Assembly: GCF_017086445.1 (NCBI RefSeq)
Contig: NZ_CP070968.1
Coordinates: forward strand, 1,178,001 to 1,242,000
Direction: 5' to 3'
Origin: Brevundimonas fontaquae
GTDB lineage: Bacteria > Pseudomonadota > Alphaproteobacteria > Caulobacterales > Caulobacteraceae
Length of the DNA: 64,000 nucleotides
The notes under the pieces are model-generated. The model had not been told where the DNA came from, made no database searches, and worked only from the letters and a program-made list of their open reading frames with translations. Of this stretch, positions 9,258 through 15,882 are shown piece by piece (the first letter of the stretch is position 1; the number at the start of each line of letters is the position of its first letter). Position numbers and translations under genes: made by a program.

Positions 9258-9998
9258 TCAGGCCGGGTCTTCGTCGGGGGTCGATTGGCCGATGCGCGGC
9301 GTGACCACGGTCACCTCCGGCTGGCTCAGGCGGGCCAGGACGTCGTCGGCCGAGGAATGTCCGGGCAGGATGCCGGCCTCGCGCAGCTTGGCGTCCAGGT
9401 CCGCGCCGGTGCGGCGATCTTCCAGCGCCTGGCTGGCGTTCAGCTTCTCTTCCTGGATCGCCTGGCGCTGTTTGATGCGTTGCAGGCTGTCCGCCGCCGA
9501 GCCGATGCGCGACTGGGCGCCGGCCGAGTTCAGGGCGACCGACGTCTGGGCCTTCTGGACGGAGTCGTTGACCTTGACGATGTCGATCTCGCGACGAAGC
9601 GTCTCGATCTTCTGGTCGGTCGAGGCGATGGCCGTGCGCAGGCGCGTCTCGGCCGTCTTCATGTCCTCGATCAGCGGACCGCGGCTGGTGATCTCGACCT
9701 CCAGCTCGGCGATGCGGCCGGCGACTTCGCGCGCCAGATCGGTCTTGCCCTGACCCAGGGCGGTGCGGGCCGAGCTTTCGTATTTGGCGATCTGGTCGCG
9801 GAAGCTGGCCATCTCGTTTTCAGCCATGCGGCGGCGCGCCACCAGGCCGGCCAGGTCATCGCGGGCCTTGCCCTGGGCGTTGTCGGCGTCGCGGATTTCC
9901 TGGTCGAGGATCTTCAGCGCATTGGCGTCGACGACGCCCTGGGCCGCATCGTGGGCCGAGCCGCGGAACAGGGCGGACAGTTTTCTGAGCATGGACAT
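9258..9998 (-). CDS. yjfJ: PspA/IM30 family protein (YjfJ-like)
   Basis: 246 residues from ATG-TCC-ATG; a longer in-frame start exists but would run into the upstream gene. N-terminus MSMLRKLSALFRG is the amphipathic membrane-binding helix typical of PspA. It is followed by about 190 residues of heptad-rich coiled coil (DQEIRDADNAQGKAR, AENEMASFRDQIAKYE). PspA/IM30 proteins oligomerise on and stabilise stressed inner membranes. No pspF, pspB or pspC gene is nearby. Instead it is the middle gene of a DUF2170-PspA-ATP-grasp operon. Confidence 0.9.
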   Translation of the reverse strand: MSMLRKLSALFRGSAHDAAQGVVDANALKILDQEIRDADNAQGKARDDLAGLVARRRMAENEMASFRDQIAKYESSARTALGQGKTDLAREVAGRIAELEVEITSRGPLIEDMKTAETRLRTAIASTDQKIETLRREIDIVKVNDSVQKAQTSVALNSAGAQSRIGSAADSLQRIKQRQAIQEEKLNASQALEDRRTGADLDAKLREAGILPGHSSADDVLARLSQPEVTVVTPRIGQSTPDEDPA

Positions 9999-10014
9999 GG
10001 TCGGTCTTCCGGGA

Positions 10015-10695
10015 TCAGGCGGCGTCGGCGCCGAAGGTTTCACGCAGTTCGGTGGCGTCGATCGCATTCTCGGCCAGGGTGCGCAATTCGATCAGGATGG
10101 TCTGAAGCGTCGTCTTGCAAGAGAGTTCGCCCATCAGCTCATACACGTCTTCGCCACCGACATTGGTGATGGCGAAGTTGGACAGGGGCACCACGCGCTG
10201 GGCCTTCAGCAGGAACTCGTTGAAGGCATGGCGATCCTTCTGCTCCGACACCGGCCACAGCAGAACCGAACAGACGATCTGGGCGCCGCCGACGCTCAGA
10301 TAGACCGGCAGGTCGCCGTATTCGTGCATGGTCGCCAGCAGCACCGGCTCGGCGCCCTCGACCACGCGCAGGGTCATTTCGCCGTCACGCAGCAGGGTTG
10401 AGCCGTCCAGCGCCGCCTTGATGGCGGGTACGGTCCAGGGGGTCTCGATCACGGCGTCCATTTGATGGTCGTCTCCAGAGGTGATGGAATCGGAAGTGGG
10501 GCGGCGCGGGCGCCCCGCAAGCTGTGGCCCGCGCGTTGAATCGGTGACGATGGCGCGCACGGCCGCCTTGACGTCGTCGCGAGCGGCGGCCGGCACCCAA
10601 AGCTCCAGCTTGACCAGGCCCGCCTCACGACGCGCCTGTCGCCACGCACGGATGCGGTCGTTGGCGGCGGAAGAGGGCGATGCGTCGTTCGGCAT
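10015..10695 (-). CDS. yjfI: DUF2170 (YjfI-like) protein with an added N-terminal basic domain
   Basis: 226 residues from the ATG at 10695; an ATG at 10719 would add eight. Residues about 85-226 are the DUF2170 domain (DGEMTLRVVEG, YLSVGGAQIVCSVLLWPV, LPLSNFAIT-like segment, ENAIDATELRETFG). The first about 60 residues (NDRIRAWRQARREAGLVKLELWVP) resemble the short basic ribbon-helix-helix-like modules seen in small regulators and antitoxins. First gene of the minus-strand operon, diverging from the channel gene across a short region that contains tandem direct repeats. Confidence 0.8.
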   Translation of the reverse strand: MPNDASPSSAANDRIRAWRQARREAGLVKLELWVPAAARDDVKAAVRAIVTDSTRGPQLAGRPRRPTSDSITSGDDHQMDAVIETPWTVPAIKAALDGSTLLRDGEMTLRVVEGAEPVLLATMHEYGDLPVYLSVGGAQIVCSVLLWPVSEQKDRHAFNEFLLKAQRVVPLSNFAITNVGGEDVYELMGELSCKTTLQTILIELRTLAENAIDATELRETFGADAA

Positions 10696-10698
10696 ATC

Positions 10699-10725
10699 GT
10701 TACATGAAACGCGTAACATGAACGC
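10699..10725. repeat. Two tandem direct repeats upstream of the DUF2170 operon
   Basis: The unit GT(T/A)ACATGAA(A)CGC occurs twice head-to-tail (from 10699 and from 10712), giving a dyad GTTAC...GTAAC as well. It lies in the divergent promoter region between the two halves of the yjf-like cluster and looks like an operator. Confidence 0.5.
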
Positions 10726-10774
10726 TTGACTTCGCCTAGGGGTCTGGGTTCATCTAGACGAGAGGGAAGGACAT

Positions 10775-11818
10775 ATGCTGCTGCCGCGAATGAAGCTGGC
10801 CGTGATTTTCGACCGGGCGTTCCACGCCATGGCCGATATGCACTGGCGTATGCTGGGCGGGCTGATCCTCTTTCACGCCGTTTCGTCGTGGCTTCTCCTG
10901 GCCATCGCCCACGAAGCGGAACTACATGATCCGCTTACATTCTTCTACTGGTACGCGACGACGGCCTACACCGTAGGTTATGGGGACCTCAGCCCGCAAG
11001 GCGTCGGCGGGCGGCTGATCACGGCCTTGTGGATCTTTCCCGGCGCCATCGCGGCTTTCACGACGGTCGTGGCCAAGGTGCTGGCCGGGATCGGCGACAT
11101 CTGGCGCGCCCGGCGATCGGGCAAGGGAGACTATTCAAGGATGACCGATACGATTCTGCTGGTCGGCTATCACCCCGTTCGAACGCCCAAGATGGTCGAG
11201 GAACTGTGCGCGGAGCTGAATCGGTCCCAGACCCTGGTGCTGCTGACGCGGCAGGCGGTGGCGGACGTCGATCCGCGCATTCGCTATGTCCAGACGGACA
11301 GCTTGACCTCGACAACGGGTCTGACGCGCGCGGGCGCAGCGAGCGCCAGTCGCATATTGATCCACGCCAGCAACGACGCCGACACCCTGACCGCCACCCT
11401 GGCGGTCTCGGCGATGGCCCCGGACGCCGCGCACATCGTCTGCTTCTTTGATGATGCTGACAGCGCGCGGCTGTTGGCGCAGCATTGTCCCGGGGTCGAG
11501 ATCGTCCTGTCGTCCGCGCCGGAAATGCTGGCCCGTGCCGCGCGCGATCCGGGTTCCAGCCAGGTCATCAGCGCCTTGACCAGCCACCTCGACGAAGGCG
11601 CGACCCTGTTCAGCCTGCGATGGGCCGGCGCGGGTCGGTCGGTCGGCGACCTGACGCAGCGTTTCCTTCAGCACCGCGCCACCCTTCTGGCGCATCAGCC
11701 GGACGGCGCGGACTCGCCACGTTTCAATCTAGCGCCGGAAACAGACGTGGAACACGGCGACCGCCTGTTCTATGTCTCGGCGGCCCGGCTGAGCCAGCCG
11801 AGCCTGGCCGGATCCTGA
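10775..11818 (+). CDS. Two-TM potassium channel with RCK (TrkA-N) domain
   Basis: 347 residues. Two transmembrane helices (about 25-45 and 80-105) flank a pore loop with selectivity filter TVGYGD (66-71). A cytosolic Rossmann/RCK domain starts near 124 (TILLVGYHPVRTPKMVEEL) and continues to a C-terminal regulatory part with RLFYVSA. GAGGGAAGG precedes the ATG. First gene of the plus-strand half of the yjf-like cluster, eight bases before DUF2491. In such clusters the channel may respond to or relieve membrane stress; its gating ligand is unknown. Confidence 0.9.
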   Translation: MLLPRMKLAVIFDRAFHAMADMHWRMLGGLILFHAVSSWLLLAIAHEAELHDPLTFFYWYATTAYTVGYGDLSPQGVGGRLITALWIFPGAIAAFTTVVAKVLAGIGDIWRARRSGKGDYSRMTDTILLVGYHPVRTPKMVEELCAELNRSQTLVLLTRQAVADVDPRIRYVQTDSLTSTTGLTRAGAASASRILIHASNDADTLTATLAVSAMAPDAAHIVCFFDDADSARLLAQHCPGVEIVLSSAPEMLARAARDPGSSQVISALTSHLDEGATLFSLRWAGAGRSVGDLTQRFLQHRATLLAHQPDGADSPRFNLAPETDVEHGDRLFYVSAARLSQPSLAGS

Positions 11819-11825
11819 TCGTCCC

Positions 11826-12473
11826 ATGTTCAAGAAGATTTTCGGATCGTCGGAGAAGGCTGCGCCTGCCAATCGGTTGGCGACGGTGCGCAACATCACC
11901 GTCGGCCGCACCGTGTCGTTGGACCCGCTGGCTTGGCGCCGGCTGGGCGACGAGACCCATTTCAGCCTGGATCGCGACGTGCTGGACATCTCGGCGCAGG
12001 GGTTGGTCAGCCTGGACAGCGGCCAGTTCGTCCATCGTTTCTACACCGACGACCACGTCATGCTTCAGGCCATGAGCGACGACGAGGCCGGGCTGGAATC
12101 CTACGACTTCAGCCTGTTCGTGCCCTGGACCTCGGCCTATCCGCCGGGCGAGCGTGAACGCCGCATCTGGCGTGACCGCCTGTCGGCGCCGGTCTTTCAC
12201 GGCGCGGCCGAAGAACTGCCCGATTATCCCCGCTTCTGGTTCGCCGAAAGCGACGCCATCCAGCCGCCCGTCACCCTGTGGGAGACGATCTGGGACGACC
12301 GCGCCGCCGCCACGCCCTATGCCAAAATCTTCCAGACCTGCATGCTGTATGCACGCGAGCTGGGCGGCGGACGCGAACTGATGCTGGCGCTTGAGCAGCA
12401 GCCCGAGGGCGGCGACACCACGCACGAAATCATGATCGGCATTCCGCTGGAAATGGCCGAGTTCCGCGCCTGA
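11826..12473 (+). CDS. yjfK: DUF2491 family protein (YjfK-like)
   Basis: 215 residues, soluble. Starts MFKKIFG and contains the DUF2491 features: a WRRLGDETHFSLDRDVLDIS stretch, a long acidic middle and EQQPEGGDTTHEIMIGIPLEM at the C-terminus. Enterobacterial YjfK is about the same length. It follows the channel by seven bases and precedes DUF350 by 26, so transcription is probably shared. Molecular function is not known. Confidence 0.85.
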   Translation: MFKKIFGSSEKAAPANRLATVRNITVGRTVSLDPLAWRRLGDETHFSLDRDVLDISAQGLVSLDSGQFVHRFYTDDHVMLQAMSDDEAGLESYDFSLFVPWTSAYPPGERERRIWRDRLSAPVFHGAAEELPDYPRFWFAESDAIQPPVTLWETIWDDRAAATPYAKIFQTCMLYARELGGGRELMLALEQQPEGGDTTHEIMIGIPLEMAEFRA

Positions 12474-12499
12474 TCGCGCAATCCGAGGGGGCAAGACCG

Positions 12500-12913
12500 A
12501 TGTTCGACTGGTTCATTTTTCAGCAGGGGGCGATGGCCTTCCTGATCGCCTTCGCCATGGCGGGCGCCTTCACCCTGGCCTTCAAACTGATCTACCAGTG
12601 GGTCACGCCCTATCACGAACACACGCTGATCCGGGAAGGCAACACGGCCGCCGCCATTGCGCTCGGGGGCGCCCTGATCGGCTATGTCTTGCCTCTGGCC
12701 TCGGCCCTGTCGCACACCGTCAGCCTGATGGAGTTCGCAGCCTGGGCTCTGCTGGCCGGCGTGATCCAGATCGTCGTCTTCGTCGCCATCAGCCGAATGG
12801 CCTTCCGCAATCTGGTCGTCCGCATCGAGGCGGGCGAGATCGCCGCGGCCGTCTATCTGGCCTCCATCTCCATCTGCGTCGGCCTGCTCAACGCCGCCTG
12901 CATGACGTCGTGA
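12500..12913 (+). CDS. yjfL: DUF350 membrane protein (YjfL-like)
   Basis: 137 residues with four predicted transmembrane helices (about 8-30, 48-68, 75-98, 112-133), the double-repeat pattern of DUF350, and a conserved charged motif (NTAAAIALGG, FRNLVVRIEAGEIAAAVYL). GAGGGGGCAAG precedes the ATG. An inner-membrane component of the PspA/ATP-grasp cluster. Function in the family is unknown. Confidence 0.88.
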   Translation: MFDWFIFQQGAMAFLIAFAMAGAFTLAFKLIYQWVTPYHEHTLIREGNTAAAIALGGALIGYVLPLASALSHTVSLMEFAAWALLAGVIQIVVFVAISRMAFRNLVVRIEAGEIAAAVYLASISICVGLLNAACMTS

Positions 12914-12917
12914 ACCC

Positions 12918-13544
12918 ATGACCGACCCCAAAGACCTGCCCCAGAACCTGGCCAAAACCGACACCATGCGCCGGCTGAAGCGCTCGCGCGTCCTGCACGT
13001 CAGCAGCCTGATGGCGACCGCCAGCTTCTCGCTGGCCGCCTGCGGCTCGCCCCAGCGTGTCCCGGCGCCCGAGCCCGAACCGACCCTGGCCTATCAGTCG
13101 TTGGACGAGTGCAAGGCGGCCAACGACATTCCCGACAACGAATGCGACGCCGCCCTGGCCAAGGCTCAGCAGGAGGCCGCCAAGACCGCGCCGCGCTACG
13201 CCACCCGCGAGGAGTGCGAGGGTCAGTGGGGACCGTCGCAATGCCAGCCGAACAACAACGGCGGCTCCTTCTTCACCCCGCTGCTGACCGGCTTCATCGT
13301 CGGCCAGATGCTGAACGGCGGCGGCTATCGCGGCGGCGGACCGCTGTACCGCGACCGCGAGGGGCGGCTGTCGAACGGCTATGGCGGCGGCTACGCCTAC
13401 CGCGACTATCGCACCGGCAAGACCCTGACCAATGCGCGCGAGCATGGCGACGTCGCCCGTCAGGCCCCGACGCGGGTGCAGAGCCGCACCACCGTCGTCT
13501 CGCGCGGCGGCTTCGGCGGCGGCGGCCGGGGCTACGGCGGCTGA
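12918..13544 (+). CDS. yjfM: DUF1190 lipoprotein (YjfM-like)
   Basis: 208 residues. A basic N-terminus and hydrophobic stretch lead to lipobox SLAACG (Cys about 43). Paired Cys motifs (LDECKAANDIPDNECDAALA and REECEGQWGPSQCQ) follow, then a Gly/Tyr/Arg-rich C-terminus with VVSRGGFGGGGRG. These are the marks of DUF1190. Begins four bases after DUF350. In the cluster this is the periplasm-facing component and a conceivable substrate of the YjfC-type ligase, which is inference only. Confidence 0.86.
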   Translation: MTDPKDLPQNLAKTDTMRRLKRSRVLHVSSLMATASFSLAACGSPQRVPAPEPEPTLAYQSLDECKAANDIPDNECDAALAKAQQEAAKTAPRYATREECEGQWGPSQCQPNNNGGSFFTPLLTGFIVGQMLNGGGYRGGGPLYRDREGRLSNGYGGGYAYRDYRTGKTLTNAREHGDVARQAPTRVQSRTTVVSRGGFGGGGRGYGG

Positions 13545-13625
13545 TACAGTTCTGGCGCCGGGCGCCGGTCTTCCCCTAATAGGGATCGCTCTCACGCTTC
13601 ACGACAGACCGGACCGCTTCGCCTC

Positions 13626-14597
13626 ATGACCGCATCGCCGCCCCCGAATGGAGGCTTGGACGTCGAAAGCTGGGGCGACCCCGAGGATCCCATCGTCCTG
13701 CTGATCGGCGCGCCCGAGCGTCTGTCCGGCGACTGGCGCCGGTCGGTGCGCGCGCTGGTCGAGGCCGGCCGCCACGTCATGCTGACTGCCGACTTCGACG
13801 CGGCGGATGACAGCTCCGCCGCCCTGCGTCGACTGCTGACCGAACTTCCCTCTCGCCCGGCCATGGTCTGTTCCGACACGACGCTGGAGGCCGTCGCGCC
13901 TGCGCTCGCCGTCACCGGCCCGGCCCTGGCAAGCTGTCTGGTGGTCGTCGCCGAAGGGCAGGGGGCTGTCTCGCTCGAGCTTGAGACACAGTTGGCCGGC
14001 GTTCCGATCCAGACGATCGCGCGCGCCGAGGCGCCGGACGCGGTCGAGGCCGAGAACGCCGCCCTCCTGGGCTTCCTCGAACGCCACGCCCCGCGCGACG
14101 CCCTGCATTATCAGGCCGGCTCCGACCCGCGCACCCTGCGCGACGCCCTGGGCTGTTTCGCCACCGGGGTCACGGTGGTTACGACGCTGGACGAGGCCGG
14201 ACAGCCCGTCGGCCTGACCGCCAACTCCTTCTCCTCGGTGTCGCTGGACCCGCCGCTGATCCTGTTCTGCCTGGCCCGCTCGTCCACCAATGTCGACCGC
14301 TTCCGCCAAGCCGAACATTTCGCCATCAACGTCCTGCATATCGGCCAGCAGCCGACCTCCGGCGTCTTCGCCCGGTCCCAGGCCGACCGGTTCCAGGACG
14401 TGGCGTGGGAGACCTGGGACACCGGCGCGCCCATCCTGTCGGGCGCCCTGGCCAGTTTCGAATGCGGAACCGAACAGATCGTCGAGGCCGGCGATCACCT
14501 GGTCATCATTGGCCGGGTCAGGCGCGCCCGGTTCGAGCCGCGCCGCGATCCGCTGCTCTATTTCCGGGGCAAGTATCGGCGGCTGCACTTTTCCTGA
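13626..14597 (+). CDS. Flavin reductase domain protein with an N-terminal alpha/beta-hydrolase-like region
   Basis: 323 residues. Residues about 160-323 are a complete flavin reductase-like FMN-binding domain: LGCFATGVTVVTTLDEAGQ, GLTANSFSSVSLDPPLILFCL, then FAINVL and GDHLVIIGRV. Residues 1-155 are arranged like an alpha/beta hydrolase (IVLLIGAPERLSGDWRR, later FLERHAPRD) but the nucleophile elbow G-x-S-x-G is not visible. The standalone reductases are about 165 residues, so this is a fusion. It probably reduces FMN/FAD with NAD(P)H for a monooxygenase partner that is not in the window. Confidence 0.85.
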   Translation: MTASPPPNGGLDVESWGDPEDPIVLLIGAPERLSGDWRRSVRALVEAGRHVMLTADFDAADDSSAALRRLLTELPSRPAMVCSDTTLEAVAPALAVTGPALASCLVVVAEGQGAVSLELETQLAGVPIQTIARAEAPDAVEAENAALLGFLERHAPRDALHYQAGSDPRTLRDALGCFATGVTVVTTLDEAGQPVGLTANSFSSVSLDPPLILFCLARSSTNVDRFRQAEHFAINVLHIGQQPTSGVFARSQADRFQDVAWETWDTGAPILSGALASFECGTEQIVEAGDHLVIIGRVRRARFEPRRDPLLYFRGKYRRLHFS

Positions 14598-14644
14598 CCG
14601 GCCGGGATCGCTATCTCTCGCCCGAAATAGAGGAAGCCGTCCCC

Positions 14645-15841
14645 ATGTCCGCGACCACGTCCGCCGATCCCGTCGTCATCGTCTCCTACGCCCGCACTCC
14701 GATGGGTGGTTTCCAAGGCGCGCTGTCCGACGCCAAGTCCACCGACCTGGGCGCCGTCGCGGTCAAGGCGGCGCTGGAGCGCGCGGGCCTGGATCCGCAA
14801 AAGGTCGAGCAGATCATCATGGGCTGCGTCCTGCCTGCGGGCCTGGGACAGGCGCCGGCGCGTCAGGCGGGCATGGGCGCAGGCCTGCCCACCTCGACCG
14901 AGGCCACCACCATCAACAAGATGTGCGGCTCGGGCATGCAGGCGGCGATGATGGCGCACGATGCGCTGGCCGCCGGTTCGGCCGACGTGATCGTGGCGGG
15001 CGGCATGGAGTCCATGACCAACGCCCCGTATCTGATGCAAAAGCACCGGGGCGGCGCCCGCATCGGTCACGACGTCATTTCCGACAGCATGTATCTGGAC
15101 GGGCTGGAGGACGCCTACACCCCCGGCAAGCTGATGGGTCAGTTCGCCGAGGACACGGCCAAGGACTATCAGTTCACCCGCGAGCAGCAGGACGCCTACG
15201 CCATCGAAAGCGCCGGCCGGGCCAAGCGCGCCCAGGAAACGGGCGCCTTCGACGCCGAGATCGCCTCGGTCGAGGTCAAGACGCGCAAAGGTCCCGTCAC
15301 CGTCGACCGCGACGAACAGCCGACCCGGTCCGACCCGTCCAAGATCCCCAATCTGAAGCCCGCCTTCGGCAAGGACGGCACCATCACCGCGGCTTCCGCA
15401 GCCTCGATCTCGGACGGCGCCGCCGCCCTGGTCATGATGCGCCAGTCGACGGCCCAGGCCCTGGGCCTGACGCCGGTCGCCCGCGTGGTTAGCCAGGCCG
15501 CCCACGCTCACGAGCCGCACCTGTTCACCACCGCCCCGGTCTTCGCCCTGCAAAAGGCGCTGAAGAAGGCGGGCTGGAGCGCCGATGACGTCGATCTGTG
15601 GGAGGTCAACGAGGCCTTCGCCATCGTGCCGATGATCGCCATGCAGGAACTCGGCATCCCCCACGACAAGATCAACGTCAACGGCGGCGCCTGCGCCCTG
15701 GGCCACCCGCTCGGAGCTTCAGGAGCCCGCGTCCTAACCACCCTGCTGTCCGCGCTGAAAGCCCACGGCAAGACCCGCGGCATGGCCGCCCTCTGCATCG
15801 GCGGCGGCGAAGCCACCGCGATGGGCGTGGAGTTGGTCTAA
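14645..15841 (+). CDS. Acetyl-CoA C-acyltransferase (thiolase)
   Basis: 398 residues, the normal thiolase length, from the ATG whose product begins MSATTSADPVVIVSYARTPM. Catalytic residues are all visible: nucleophilic Cys in NKMCGSGM (Cys94), NEAFAI, His in GHPLGASG (His354) and Cys in CIGGGEAT (Cys384). The MESMTNAPYL segment favours the biosynthetic/acetoacetyl-CoA thiolase branch (AtoB/PhaA-like). No phaB, ketothiolase operon or beta-oxidation partner is adjacent, so the pathway is undecided. It starts 47 bases after the flavin reductase. Confidence 0.93.
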   Translation: MSATTSADPVVIVSYARTPMGGFQGALSDAKSTDLGAVAVKAALERAGLDPQKVEQIIMGCVLPAGLGQAPARQAGMGAGLPTSTEATTINKMCGSGMQAAMMAHDALAAGSADVIVAGGMESMTNAPYLMQKHRGGARIGHDVISDSMYLDGLEDAYTPGKLMGQFAEDTAKDYQFTREQQDAYAIESAGRAKRAQETGAFDAEIASVEVKTRKGPVTVDRDEQPTRSDPSKIPNLKPAFGKDGTITAASAASISDGAAALVMMRQSTAQALGLTPVARVVSQAAHAHEPHLFTTAPVFALQKALKKAGWSADDVDLWEVNEAFAIVPMIAMQELGIPHDKINVNGGACALGHPLGASGARVLTTLLSALKAHGKTRGMAALCIGGGEATAMGVELV

Positions 15842-15882
15842 GGCGGGGGGGGGCTTAACAGCCCCGAGGATCGTGTCGCCGT

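Noticed and set aside
8418..10169. A 583-codon plus-strand open frame opposite the PspA/ATP-grasp operon
   Set aside because: The minus-strand genes carry clear family motifs and tight operon spacing. The opposite frame is Gly/Arg/Leu-rich without recognisable domains.
14558..15706. A 382-codon open frame antisense to the thiolase gene
   Set aside because: Fully explained by the thiolase on the plus strand, which has its four catalytic motifs; the antisense translation has no family features.
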